The notes: generated from the sequence alone by a model not told the origin. A stretch of 57,215 nt of DNA from Candidatus Zhuqueibacterota bacterium (GCA_022616415.1 JAKEEU010000121.1:1-57215), one strand, 5' to 3'; counted from the stretch's first letter, positions 18,603 through 26,486 are shown. Translations and numbers: made by a program.

Positions 18603-18954
18603 TATTTTGCCTTGATTTTCCGCATGACAAACCGGTAGCGTTGAGACGTTAAGAACCATAAGCTTAGAGCGAATTTTGAATGGTGGCTGCTTTGTAGGTC
18701 CAATTTTCAACCTGCCGGTTCCTGTTTCAAAAGTGTCAAATGTCTCAGCCGGAAACATGATTTTATGTCTAATTAGTGCGGCATTCGCGCGCGCGGTAAT
18801 TTGGAATGCAAACGATATACCACCAGCAGGTTGATTCACCCGCATCTGAATTAAAACCTCTCGGCGGCAAAATTCAAACTTACGTTTTTGTAATTAAAGA
18901 AATAACAGAGCCATAACCGGGGCAGGATGTACCCGGAAAGAGTGAAAATGAGGA
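18603..18954. other. Non-coding spacer
   Basis: A minus-strand frame of 82 codons (18597-18845) exists here, but it has no recognisable family, no good ribosome site and ends inside the palindromic element, so I do not call it a gene. Nothing else is visible. Confidence 0.4.
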
Positions 18955-18984
18955 CACCAGTGGGGCAAACTCATTCCACTGGTG
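18955..18984 (-). terminator. Hairpin downstream of the TPR gene
   Basis: Perfect 9-bp inverted repeat CACCAGTGG (18955-18963) and CCACTGGTG (18976-18984), about 30 bases past the TPR gene stop. On the minus strand it is followed by TCCTCATTTTCAC, a weak T-rich tail. Confidence 0.45.
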
Positions 18985-19013
18985 GGGCATATTTCGTGTC
19001 ATCTTGGGACAGT

Positions 19014-20126
19014 CTACTTCAAAATCGCGCGCAGCAGAATGAGAAAACCCTTGCCGTCGTTCTCGGACAGCTTCAAATTTTTCTCGGCGCGTTTGTAGCC
19101 GGGATTGATGCGCAAGGACACCCGAAATTCCTCCAGCGCTCGCAGAAAAAGATTGCGGCATTGGATGAGATGCGCGATACCCAAGCTGTTGTGCAAATCG
19201 GCATAATCGGGATACTCGTGAATGGCCGAGCGCAGGCGTTCGGTGTATTCCTGAATGAACTCGTCGTCCTTGCCCTTGCCGCCGTACATGAATTTCAAAT
19301 AGAACTCGTGCTCGAACGTCAAATCCGTCTCGGTGTTGATTTCCTGCCGGAGCGATTGCAATTCCTGCGCGGCCGGCAAATACGCGCCGTCGCCGATGAG
19401 CTGCAGCGCCCTTTCCAGGCGCGGCGTCCGATAGGCCGGAAAACCCTCCGAGGCGCGGGTCAAATGCTCTTGCGCCTGCTTGCCGGCGTCCATCGTCGTC
19501 GCGCCGCCCTCGGCAAGGCTCGACAACAGCGCCAACGCCGTATGAAAATGCGCTTGCGTGAAATTGGGATTGATCTCCAGCGCCGTTTGCAAGGCTTCGA
19601 GCGCCGGCGAAAATTTGCGCTGCTCCAGGCAGGCAATGCCGAGGTAATGGTGCAAATCGGCAAAGCGCGGCGCGAGCTGCACGCCCTTGCGCAAAATGCT
19701 CTCCGCGTCGACAAAATCGCCGCGGCGCAGATTCGCATTGCCGAGATTGGTGTACACTTCCGGCGAGTCCGGGTCAAGCTCCACCGCCAATTGGAAAAAA
19801 GCCAGAGCGTCGTCGAGCAGATTTTTGCTCATCAGCACCAGGCCGAGCTTCAGGCAGGAAAGCGGATGCCGCACCTGCCGCACTTTTTCCGCCATGTAAT
19901 ACAGCAGCTCGATCTCCGCAATCATTTCCTGATGCACCGCCTTCAGCTTCTTAGGCAAAGCGGTGTTCATCACTTCCGGCGAGACTCCCACCTCCCGGCG
20001 CTCGACGACGCGGCCGTTGTCGAAAATGTGGGAGATGATCATTTCATTGTTGGCCGAAAACGTGGTCTGCACGTGAAATCGGCGGCCCCCGACCAAGACG
20101 TCGTTGTTGAACCCAAGCTGTTGCAT
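19014..20126 (-). CDS. TPR-repeat protein
   Basis: A 370-residue soluble protein without signal peptide. Residues 1-50 are beta-rich (NNDVLVGGRRFHVQTTF...IISHIFDNGRVVERREV). From about 90 on there are clear TPRs: LLDDALAFFQLAVELDPDSP, VYTNLGNANLRRGDFVDAES, HHYLGIACLEQRKFSPALEA, with more diverged copies to the end. The start is supported by GGAG eight bases upstream, lying across the stop of the FmdB-type gene, so the two genes are coupled. TPRs mediate protein contacts; the partner is unknown. The N-terminal strand region suggests a sensor or assembly factor, but this is only a guess. Confidence 0.85.
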   Translation of the reverse strand: MQQLGFNNDVLVGGRRFHVQTTFSANNEMIISHIFDNGRVVERREVGVSPEVMNTALPKKLKAVHQEMIAEIELLYYMAEKVRQVRHPLSCLKLGLVLMSKNLLDDALAFFQLAVELDPDSPEVYTNLGNANLRRGDFVDAESILRKGVQLAPRFADLHHYLGIACLEQRKFSPALEALQTALEINPNFTQAHFHTALALLSSLAEGGATTMDAGKQAQEHLTRASEGFPAYRTPRLERALQLIGDGAYLPAAQELQSLRQEINTETDLTFEHEFYLKFMYGGKGKDDEFIQEYTERLRSAIHEYPDYADLHNSLGIAHLIQCRNLFLRALEEFRVSLRINPGYKRAEKNLKLSENDGKGFLILLRAILK

Positions 20127-20131
20127 CGAAA

Positions 20132-20467
20132 CTACTCCGTAGTTGATTTTTCCTTTTTTTCAGGCTTCTCCGAAGTCCCTTTCTCACTGCCCGCTTTTTT
20201 GCCGGCGTCACTGCCTTCTTTTTTGGCGGCCGCGTCGCCGTCTTTTTTCGCCGCCTCGTTGCCGCTCTTGCCCGTTTCGGCCGGCGCGCGCTTGTAATCG
20301 GTGAGATAAAAACCCGATCCCTTGAAGATCAAGCCGGCGCCGCCGTTGATGCGCCGCCGCACCTTGCCGCCGCACTGCGGGCAGGTTTCCAACGGCGCCG
20401 CGGTGATGCTTTGGAACTCCTCAAACGCATGGCCGCATTCGGCGCAATCGTAGTCGTAGGTTGGCAT
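20132..20467 (-). CDS. FmdB-type zinc-ribbon protein
   Basis: A 111-residue protein opening MPTYDYDCAECGHAFEEFQS and continuing CPQCGGKVRRRI...IFKGSGFYLTDYKR, the standard FmdB/CxxC-CxxC single-strand-binding-like ribbon. Two CxxC knuckles lie at residues 8-11 and 34-37. The last 45 residues are a low-complexity Lys/Glu/Ala tail, also usual in the family. It is a putative regulator of unknown target. It precedes the TPR gene by five bases and forms an operon with it. Confidence 0.9.
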   Translation of the reverse strand: MPTYDYDCAECGHAFEEFQSITAAPLETCPQCGGKVRRRINGGAGLIFKGSGFYLTDYKRAPAETGKSGNEAAKKDGDAAAKKEGSDAGKKAGSEKGTSEKPEKKEKSTTE

Positions 20468-20533
20468 AGCTATCCTGATGCGTTTGTTGCTTAATGGTTT
20501 ATGTCAATGTTTAAACTTCGTTGTCATTTGGGC

Positions 20534-20980
20534 TCAAAGATTCTTTATGATGAATTTCGCCGGTGGATGTTCTTCTCTCATAGTAAGTAGCCGGCGTAAA
20601 TTAATCAGACAATCTCTATTCAAGTGCAATGTTTCCAAAGTGGCACGGCCTGTGGGCGTCAAGCCAATTATAATCGAATAGTCGAAATTCCATGCAAAAT
20701 GCTCATGCCAATTCTGTTGTCGAGGGTGATAGAGCGGCACTGTCTGTCCACTCACAGGATCATAACCGTGTATTTTGTTATATTTGTGGCCGTTGCAACC
20801 GGGACATGATAACGCTAAATTTTCTAAAATCGTTTCACCACCTTTTGAGCGCGGCACAATATGCTCGATCGTAAAACTCTGTGGCGCGTAGCGCGCGAGG
20901 CTACCGCAATATTCACAGCAGCCTTGAGCGCGTTCTTCAACAAAACGCCTCTGTTCTGCGGTGACACGTTGATCAGACAT
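20534..20980 (-). CDS. HNH endonuclease, copy 1 of paired module
   Basis: A 148-residue HNH nuclease starting at the ATG at 20980, which overlaps the upstream partner gene by 8 bases. Zinc knuckle Cys22-x2-Cys25, metal/catalytic pair Glu39-His40 in IEHIVPRSKGG, Asn54, and second knuckle Cys59-x2-Cys62 followed by Asn63 and Lys66. The C-terminal half (PLYHPRQQNWHEHFAWNFD, then LTPTGRATLETLHLNR) is conserved with the second copy at 45313-45741 and is typical of this HNH subfamily. It probably cuts DNA with a divalent metal. The constant partner gene suggests a two-gene unit, possibly defensive or selfish. Confidence 0.88.
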   Translation of the reverse strand: MSDQRVTAEQRRFVEERAQGCCEYCGSLARYAPQSFTIEHIVPRSKGGETILENLALSCPGCNGHKYNKIHGYDPVSGQTVPLYHPRQQNWHEHFAWNFDYSIIIGLTPTGRATLETLHLNRDCLINLRRLLTMREEHPPAKFIIKNL

Positions 20981-21374
20981 AAGCCCGTGGTTGAATACCG
21001 AGTTCATCCATAAGCGCTGGAAGCGAGACCTGACGCAAGTCGGCCAATTTGCACAAATACTCCAATCGCTCTACATGCAACTTCTCAACCTGCTCGGTTA
21101 ACCTCAGCAGCTCTTCGTATTCTTCAGGCGTGAGCGTCTCGGCGCGGCGTTTTTCCGTTAGCTCATCATAGCGGCGCTGCAGATCAAACGGAAGGCCTCG
21201 ATTAATTTTCAGCAGCAATTCCGACTCAGCTTCGGAAAGCCGGGGCGCATAATATTGTGCTCGCAAAGCCAGCACCCAGGCTACAAATTTCTCCAATTCA
21301 TTCCGAGGCATTTGTTGCACGGCTTTAAATAACTGCTCCATCGACAATTGCGCTTCAAGTTGTATAACGGGCAT
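20973..21374 (-). CDS. HNH-associated partner protein, copy 1
   Basis: A 133-residue protein starting at the ATG at 21374, chosen because GAGGTG lies five bases upstream; longer frames lack one. The N-terminal third (MPVIQLEAQLSMEQLFKAVQ...MPRNELEKFV) is helical and resembles small antitoxin-like proteins. The rest, from about residue 45, has helical blocks: LQRRYDELTEK......LTPEEYEELLRL....EKL...R...L..L.....SLPALMDEL. That second block aligns with the partner of the second HNH copy at 45738-46172. No enzyme motif is visible. Overlap with the HNH gene implies equal expression; an inhibitor, targeting or DNA-binding subunit is possible, not shown. Confidence 0.75.
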   Translation of the reverse strand: MPVIQLEAQLSMEQLFKAVQQMPRNELEKFVAWVLALRAQYYAPRLSEAESELLLKINRGLPFDLQRRYDELTEKRRAETLTPEEYEELLRLTEQVEKLHVERLEYLCKLADLRQVSLPALMDELGIQPRAYV

Positions 21375-21393
21375 TTTGCACCTCATAAATAAT

Positions 21394-21906
21394 TTATTGA
21401 ACCCGAACTGGCGTCGCCAACAATTGGGCAAATTTTATAACCCAATTTCGCTGCTCGGAGGTTTCCGGCACCGAAACGCCTCGCGCCGCGCTCACACGCT
21501 GAAAAGCCGTTTCCGGATCTTCGCCGGACAAAATGAGAAGACAAGCCGCCATCAAAGCCGCCCGGCCAATCCCTTGCCGGCAGTGAACGAGCAAATTCTT
21601 TCCCTCAGTCAAAGCGTCGTTCAGCTTCCTCACAAAATCCATTGTTTGCCGCCATGAAGACGGAACGCTTCTATCTTCAATCGGAAAAACAATGAACTGC
21701 AATCCATGCTTTTGACAAAATTCTGCTTCTTGAGTCAAATCGAGACCGGCGATTTCATCTTTAGTCAACAGCGACACAACCATCTCGATACCGGCTTGCT
21801 GCCACGCCCGCACTTCATCCTCGAGCCAATCTCCGCCGCGCGGGCGGGAGGAGATCGCTAAACGACCCGGCCACGGGCCCTCGATCCAGTAAAATTTTGT
21901 TCGCAT
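21394..21906 (-). CDS. Dual-specificity/tyrosine protein phosphatase
   Basis: A 170-residue protein with the Cys-x5-Arg signature in VHCRQGIGRAAL (nucleophile Cys in HC, phosphate-binding Arg in GR) at about residues 108-119. An upstream acidic loop FPIEDRSVPS probably supplies the general acid. The N-terminus (FYWIEGPWPGRLAISSRPRG) is the usual opening of small bacterial cyclin-like/dual-specificity phosphatases. Length fits a stand-alone domain. It lies 8 bases after a ParB-like short gene and 19 bases before the HNH partner. The substrate may be a phosphoprotein or another phosphoester. Confidence 0.88.
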   Translation of the reverse strand: MRTKFYWIEGPWPGRLAISSRPRGGDWLEDEVRAWQQAGIEMVVSLLTKDEIAGLDLTQEAEFCQKHGLQFIVFPIEDRSVPSSWRQTMDFVRKLNDALTEGKNLLVHCRQGIGRAALMAACLLILSGEDPETAFQRVSAARGVSVPETSEQRNWVIKFAQLLATPVRVQ

Positions 21907-21914
21907 AAAATAGC

Positions 21915-22154
21915 TTAGTTCTTTGGAATAATCTCTCTGGGCAGCGCGTCGACGTCAATGCCTCGCTCCCGCAGAATCTTGATGCGATGATGACCATCGA
22001 TCATCGTCCCATCCGGCCTGGCCTTGAGTGATCCTGGTTGTCCCGGCTTGAGTGAGTCGATCAACTCTTGATTCGACAGTTTGCCAAATTGAGCAAGCTT
22101 TGCTTGGCTCAAAGAACTGGCGGAATGCGGCGATTTGAGAGGCGGCCGATTCAC
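21915..22154 (-). CDS. Short ParB-like domain protein
   Basis: A 79-residue protein starting at a GTG; an in-frame stop lies one codon upstream, so it cannot be longer. The core LSNQELIDSLKPGQPGSLKA, then DGTMIDGHHRIKILRERGID, carries the G-H-H-R box of ParB/sulfiredoxin-like folds, which bind nucleotide or cleave DNA. The usual DNA-binding C-terminus of ParB is absent, so it is either a minimal domain or the remainder of a longer gene. The phosphatase gene follows 8 bases later. Such ParB-like plus phosphatase pairs may act together on a phosphorylated substrate (inference). Confidence 0.65.
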   Translation of the reverse strand: MNRPPLKSPHSASSLSQAKLAQFGKLSNQELIDSLKPGQPGSLKARPDGTMIDGHHRIKILRERGIDVDALPREIIPKN

Positions 22155-22218
22155 AGACTATCTTACCAGGCAAAAACAGGTGAAACCTCACGAACGTGCA
22201 GGATTTCCGTCAGGAGTT

Positions 22219-22545
22219 TCATACATAAGCCGGCGGTTGAATGCCAATTTTAGGCTGCTTTAAGACTTTGACCTCACGGTTTATGCGCTTTGCCATTCTA
22301 GCTTCGACGACTTCCAGGTCATAACGCGCTTGCAAGCGCACCCATACCGCAGCACTTGTACCGAAGTAACGCGCCAGCCTCATCGCTGTGTCTGCGGTAA
22401 TCGAGCGTTCCCCGCGCACAATTTGGCTTATTCGCAAAGTAGAAACACCGATATCTTTTGCCACACGATAAGCGCTCAATCCCAAAGGTTTCATGAAATC
22501 TTCCCGCAAAACTTCGCCAGGATGAACAGGAAGCAATCGTTTCAT
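22219..22545 (-). CDS. higA: HigA-type XRE-family antitoxin
   Basis: A 108-residue helix-turn-helix protein. MKRLLPVHPGEVLREDFMKP, then GLSAYRVAKDIGVSTLRISQIVRGERSITADTAMRLARYFGTSAAVW, is the textbook HigA/VapI pattern; the HTH spans about residues 23-68. HigA proteins repress their own operon and neutralise the mRNA-cleaving toxin HigB, which normally lies directly upstream. Here the upstream gene, overlapping by four bases (ATGA), is an acidic antitoxin-like protein, and no HigB-like gene is present. It may be an orphan regulator of this cluster. Confidence 0.9.
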   Translation of the reverse strand: MKRLLPVHPGEVLREDFMKPLGLSAYRVAKDIGVSTLRISQIVRGERSITADTAMRLARYFGTSAAVWVRLQARYDLEVVEARMAKRINREVKVLKQPKIGIQPPAYV

Positions 22546-22829
22546 AGTTCATCGAACATTGGGAACGTCTTGCCTTCGTTAATTTCAGCCTCGACGGAAG
22601 CAATAAGCGCATCCAGCTTGGCAACATCGGTTGCTGCGAATTGAGCATCCCAAATAGCCTCGTCGGCGGCAATCTCCTCAAAAGTTTCTTCAGATGGAAG
22701 CGGATGTGATTTGAGGAACAGGGCAAACTCGTAGAGCTGTACGGTTCTGGCAAGCGGCATGCTCGCAGCAATCTCAGCGATTGCCTTGATATAATTTACC
22801 TGTGGTTGCATATTCATATTCAGCTTCAT
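22542..22829 (-). CDS. Small acidic antitoxin-like protein
   Basis: About 95 residues from the ATG at 22829 (chosen because longer frames would overlap the aminotransferase gene; ATGs at 22817 and 22811 are alternatives). The sequence is helical and acidic: IAEIAASMPLARTVQLYEFA, FLKSHPLPSEE, then WDAQFAATDVAKLDALIASV and EIN.GKT.PMF. The YEFALFLK start resembles DUF2281-type proteins, and the W...FA......L..L...A..EI..GKT...F tail is seen in many small type II antitoxins. It overlaps higA by four bases. No toxin fold is visible. Assignment as antitoxin-like rests on pattern only. Confidence 0.6.
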   Translation of the reverse strand: MKLNMNMQPQVNYIKAIAEIAASMPLARTVQLYEFALFLKSHPLPSEETFEEIAADEAIWDAQFAATDVAKLDALIASVEAEINEGKTFPMFDEL

Positions 22830-22890
22830 GGATTCATCCAACAATACTTCCCCGACAAATTGAATAAATAACTTTAGAATTTCAATCCAA

Positions 22891-24138
22891 TCATCCCGTA
22901 ATTTCCCCAAACGCCTTCTCCAGCCGCTTCATCGCCTCCTGCAGCGTCTTCATATCCGTCGCATACGAAAGCCGTACATGAAACATACTCCCAAACGCTT
23001 CGCCAGCCACCAGTGCCACGCCGGCATTCTCCACGAGATATTGGCACAAATCGTTCGGAAACTGAATTTTTTTGCCATTGATTTCCCGGCCCCAAAGCTT
23101 GGTTCGATCAAATCCAACCGCCGGCACGTCATTGAGTCCGAGAAGCGGCGCGACGTTGATGAACATATAAAACGCGCCTTTGGGCAAGCGCACTGAAACG
23201 CCGGGCATGCCGGAGAGCGCTTGATGCACGAAACGCCGGCGTTCGTCGAATTGTTGGCGCATCTTTTCCACCGCTTCCTGGCTGCCGGAGATCGCGGCGA
23301 GTCCGGCCTCTTGCGAAATCGAGCACGCATTCGACGTGGTGTGGCTCTGGACTTTGTCCATCGCCTTGACGATGGTCTGCGGTGCGGCAGCATAGCCCAA
23401 ACGCCAGCCGGTCATGGCATAAGATTTCGAAAAGCCGTTGACGAGAATCAGCCGGTCGCGAATTTCCGGAAAGGCGCACAGGCTCGTCGTCTCGATGCCG
23501 TCATAAACCAATTTGATATAAATTTCATCCGCGAGCACGAGAAACTCGTGTTGGCGGATGACGTCAACCAGAGCTTGCAATTCATCAGTGGTATAAACCG
23601 CGCCGGTCGGATTCGACGGACTGTTCAAAATGAGCAATTTGGTTTTCGGCGTGATTGCCGCGCGCAGCCGCGCCGGAGTCAATTTAAAATCATCGCCGTC
23701 GGGATCGATCACGATTTTCGCCGTGGCCCCGGCCATGCGGATTTGCTCGGGATAACTCACCCAATACGGCGCCGGCAAAATCACCTCGTTGCCCGGATTG
23801 CACGTGGCCAGCAGCGCGTTGTAAATCGACTGCTTCGCGCCGCTGGAGACGATGATTTCGTTGGGCTGATAAACCGCACCGTACTCGCTTTTCAGCGCCG
23901 CGGCAATCGCCTCGCGCAGCGCGATGGTGCCGGTGTTGGGCGTGTATTTGGTTTTGCCCTGATGAATGGCCTCCACCGCCGCGTTTTTAACCGGCTCCGG
24001 CGTATTGAAATCCGGCTCGCCGGCACCGAGGTCGATCACGTTTTTGCCTTGGCGCCGCAGCTCCGCCACTAAATTGGTGACGGCCAAAGTTGGAGAAGGC
24101 TGAATACGCGCTGCCAACTGTGATTCGTGAAAGGGCAT
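22891..24138 (-). CDS. aspC: Aspartate aminotransferase, PLP class I
   Basis: A 415-residue cytosolic enzyme starting at ATG 24138 (MPFHESQLAARIQPSPTLAV). Class I/II aminotransferase features include GAGEPDFNTPEPV, the SSGAKQSIYN cofactor loop, NSPSNPTGAVYT with the substrate-clasping Asn, the DEIY strand, and the Schiff-base lysine in NGFSKSYAMTGWRLGY. The carboxylate-binding Arg is near the C-terminus (FHVRLSYATD). It transfers the amino group between aspartate and 2-oxoglutarate, and some relatives also use prephenate. The closest match is the type with the GFSKSYAMTGWR box found in thermophile and Bacillus enzymes. Its stop lies just before the accessory cluster. Confidence 0.9.
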   Translation of the reverse strand: MPFHESQLAARIQPSPTLAVTNLVAELRRQGKNVIDLGAGEPDFNTPEPVKNAAVEAIHQGKTKYTPNTGTIALREAIAAALKSEYGAVYQPNEIIVSSGAKQSIYNALLATCNPGNEVILPAPYWVSYPEQIRMAGATAKIVIDPDGDDFKLTPARLRAAITPKTKLLILNSPSNPTGAVYTTDELQALVDVIRQHEFLVLADEIYIKLVYDGIETTSLCAFPEIRDRLILVNGFSKSYAMTGWRLGYAAAPQTIVKAMDKVQSHTTSNACSISQEAGLAAISGSQEAVEKMRQQFDERRRFVHQALSGMPGVSVRLPKGAFYMFINVAPLLGLNDVPAVGFDRTKLWGREINGKKIQFPNDLCQYLVENAGVALVAGEAFGSMFHVRLSYATDMKTLQEAMKRLEKAFGEITG

Positions 24139-24146
24139 GGTACGCC

Positions 24147-24509
24147 TTATTTTTTGATTCCCCAAAAGACAAGAAACATTCCCACAAATCCTAAAGTCGT
24201 ATAAATAACGATTGCAAGTTTGTCTCCAGCGGGAAGAGCGGTTATAAAGCCGGATAAGAATGCACCGAAAAACGCACCACCCACAATCGTGCTAATCTCC
24301 TGTCGCCAAGCATCTCGCTTTTTAGAAACGATCATTCTTCGCGCCTCCTCGACGTGAGCGCTTAGAACCAGATCAGCCTTCTCCTTAAACGCCAGCACCT
24401 TCGCTTGCAACGCCAAAGAGGCGTGAAAATCGTCCGTGTGTTCTCGAAGCCTGTCTTCAGCATGTGGATGAAGATTTTGATTGAGTACCACGGTTTGTTT
24501 GTCTGGCAT
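24147..24509 (-). CDS. Small membrane protein with two transmembrane helices
   Basis: A 120-residue protein. Residues 1-70 are polar and helical (HAEDRLREHTDDFHASLALQ, then VLAFKEKADLVLSAHVEEAR). Two hydrophobic helices follow (ISTIVGGAFFGAFLSGFITA and IVIYTTLGFVGMFLVFWGI). The start ATG immediately follows the upstream gene's TGA with no gap, so the pair is probably translated together. Not a family I recognise. The layout of long polar helix plus two-helix hairpin is shared by some membrane effector domains of defence systems, but no sequence signature supports that here. Confidence 0.65.
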   Translation of the reverse strand: MPDKQTVVLNQNLHPHAEDRLREHTDDFHASLALQAKVLAFKEKADLVLSAHVEEARRMIVSKKRDAWRQEISTIVGGAFFGAFLSGFITALPAGDKLAIVIYTTLGFVGMFLVFWGIKK

Positions 24510-24833
24510 TCAATGCGCCTCTCCGCTCACGAGCGATGAAGTTTTGGATGCTTTCTTTTCTGCTTCCTTTAACTGTTCGATCATCCGTTGCCTATATCGC
24601 ATTCGCCGTTTGTAAACCAATGCGACGACAGAAGAAATTATGGCAAGGCCAAAAGCGATTGCAAACATGTTCAAATAGATTGGCGCAATTGGCGGATTCA
24701 GCTTAACCAAGATAATGCCAAAAACAACGGATAAAAGAAAGCCAACGAGAAAAGCCCCAAGCTCAAAATATCTTGAAGGCCACGACATTAGATCTACGAA
24801 TTCGAGCGGCTTGATTGATTTTTCACTTTTCAT
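24510..24833 (-). CDS. Small membrane protein with two transmembrane helices
   Basis: About 107 residues, started at the ATG at 24833 because GAGG lies seven bases upstream. Two transmembrane helices (FELGAFLVGFLLSVVFGIIL and IYLNMFAIAFGLAIISSVVA) are followed by a basic coiled coil (YKRRMRYRQRMIEQLKEAEK). It is directly followed, with a TGAATG junction, by another two-helix membrane protein, so they may form one complex. Function unknown. Confidence 0.65.
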   Translation of the reverse strand: MKSEKSIKPLEFVDLMSWPSRYFELGAFLVGFLLSVVFGIILVKLNPPIAPIYLNMFAIAFGLAIISSVVALVYKRRMRYRQRMIEQLKEAEKKASKTSSLVSGEAH

Positions 24834-25063
24834 GAGCATGCCTCGTTTTTAAATATTTGGCTTCCACAAAACCAGAGACCCAATGTTTGAACTTCAAAAC
24901 AAAGAAAAAAGTTTTATTGAGTTAATGCCGTAATCTCCACCCCTCGCGCTCGATGTCGCGAACGATCGGCAGATATTCCTGCTCAAATTCCTCCGCCTTC
25001 TTCTTTCCCGCTCTGCCCATATATTACATTACGAAAAAATCCGAATCTTGCAAGAAATACTTT

Positions 25064-26158
25064 CTACTGATCTTTCTCGCAGCGATAACTCGAATCGATC
25101 TGGCAGCCGCCGGAAAAGCCATCGGCGGAGAATGCCACGGTTATCGAGCCGAAACTGGTGTAGTCATCCTTATTCGTGACTTTGATTTTAAGCTGGTGCT
25201 GGCCTTTGCGCCGCGGCGAGCAATATTCCAGCTTATAGCTGCTGTTCGCGTCATCGCTGATGAAGCTCGCCACCTCTTTGAATTTGTCAACGAGGTTTTG
25301 AATAAAATCAACGGGAAAAAAACCGTCTTTTCCGAACTGTCCCAATACTCCCTCATCAATCTCGCCTTTTAGGCCGATGGCATAAACATTAAGGCCGGAT
25401 TCGAGAACGGATTTTAAAGCCTTTGAGTATTCAACCCGGGCGGCGCGATCCTTGCCGTCGGTAAAGATGACAAGCGACCCCGCCGGCACGAGTCCTATCG
25501 CTTTGTTGCTCTTCAATCTCGCGTTGACGGCTTGAACGCCTTCGATGACGGCGCCGTTCAAATTGGTCGAGTTGTCGAGACTGAGTCCCGGATTTATTTT
25601 TTGGGCGGCATCATGAAGCTTTCTCCTATCCGTCGTAAATTCGGCCAATGGAACGATTTTTTCCCTGCCGTCAAAAATAGAGATGCCAAGCTCGACGTTG
25701 CCATAATTGGAGCGAAACAAAGTATCCACGAAAGCGGCAGCCGCCCGTTTCAAAGTGTCCAAACTCGTCTTTACGATGCTGCCGCTGAGGTCAAGCAGGA
25801 GCAGTGCCGAGAGTCTGGCCGTTTCCGGATTGTCTTTAATTCCGTAAAAGCTTTCGTAAGATGAAATCGGCTCATCATCCTCGTAGAGCGTCAAATCACT
25901 GCATTGCAACCGGGTGACCGGCTTGCCGTAATCCGTGCGCGCTCGAAAATGTACCGAGACTTTCGAGGGGAGCTGGGTTGCGCCCTCCTCGAAGGTGATC
26001 TTCAAACCGCGCACCTCTTGGGTCTTCGCCACTTCTGTCACCTTTGTGTTATCGGCAGGCGGTGTAGGCTCATTGCTAAAACGGCAAGACGTCGCCGGCA
26101 AAATTCCAATGAGAAAGAACAAACAAAACAAGGTTCGTGGCAACAAAAACTTGCGCAT
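25064..26158 (-). CDS. von Willebrand factor A domain lipoprotein
   Basis: A 364-residue exported protein with a hydrophobic leader and a lipobox (LPATSC, Cys25), so probably lipid-anchored. A beta-rich stretch (about 45-105) precedes a VWA domain with the metal-binding MIDAS motif in LLLLDLSGSIVKTS, a conserved Thr in NSTNLNGAV and an Asp in VIFTDGKDR. The last third (HQLKIKVTN...SADGFSGGC) is a small beta region with Cys residues. VWA domains bind proteins through a divalent metal. No co-transcribed partner is evident. Confidence 0.85.
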   Translation of the reverse strand: MRKFLLPRTLFCLFFLIGILPATSCRFSNEPTPPADNTKVTEVAKTQEVRGLKITFEEGATQLPSKVSVHFRARTDYGKPVTRLQCSDLTLYEDDEPISSYESFYGIKDNPETARLSALLLLDLSGSIVKTSLDTLKRAAAAFVDTLFRSNYGNVELGISIFDGREKIVPLAEFTTDRRKLHDAAQKINPGLSLDNSTNLNGAVIEGVQAVNARLKSNKAIGLVPAGSLVIFTDGKDRAARVEYSKALKSVLESGLNVYAIGLKGEIDEGVLGQFGKDGFFPVDFIQNLVDKFKEVASFISDDANSSYKLEYCSPRRKGQHQLKIKVTNKDDYTSFGSITVAFSADGFSGGCQIDSSYRCEKDQ

Positions 26159-26486
26159 AAACCCTCCCAGGCTTAGTCCTAAATTATGAAAACAGCGTCC
26201 TATGTGTGTTAAACCTCACCCCGCCGACAGCGCCAACGGATGGAAACAACGTAAAAGTCCAATGAACTCCGTATTAGAACTGTCATTCTGGAAGAATTTT
26301 TGCATCAAAGCCAAGTACTCGAATCAAAAAAGATTCACCCTGAATGACAACGTGGTTTACTGAACATCCACGAAACAACCCAACTGATAGATGAACCCAA
26401 CTGTAAAAAGCCTTTTCCGTTGGGTTCATCTATCGGTTGGGAACATAAAAATTTCAAAATCCTTTCTGCGTTTTACGAAACTTGAC
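26159..26486. other. Intergenic region with long inverted repeat at 26379-26441
   Basis: Gene-free spacer between pta and the VWA gene. It holds a 23-bp imperfect inverted repeat (22 of 23 match) at 26379-26401 and 26419-26441 around an 18-base loop, about 45 bases past the pta stop. A further GCCAACGGATGG word near 26231 resembles the arms of the related element at 27620-27693. The rest is AT-rich without other structure. Confidence 0.6.
26379..26441. repeat. Long inverted repeat downstream of pta
   Basis: Arms contain CCCAACTGATAGATGAACCC on the left and the matching complement on the right, with one mismatch. The loop includes AAAAAGCC. It belongs to the same family as the element at 27620-27693 (shared CCGTTGG, TTCATC and AAAAGCCT words). 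Its position after a stop codon fits an mRNA 3' hairpin, but no strong T run follows on the minus strand. Confidence 0.7.

Noticed and set aside
18597..18845. 82-codon minus-strand frame
   Set aside because: No recognisable pattern, weak start, and its end overlaps the palindromic element.
22542..22829. HigB or RelE-like toxin partner for HigA
   Set aside because: The sequence is acidic and helical, without the basic RelE-type beta sheet and catalytic residues.
24922..25020. 32-codon frame starting MGRAGKKKAEEFEQEYLPIV
   Set aside because: Protein-like composition, but too short, without a ribosome site, and could be the end of a lost gene; not enough to call.
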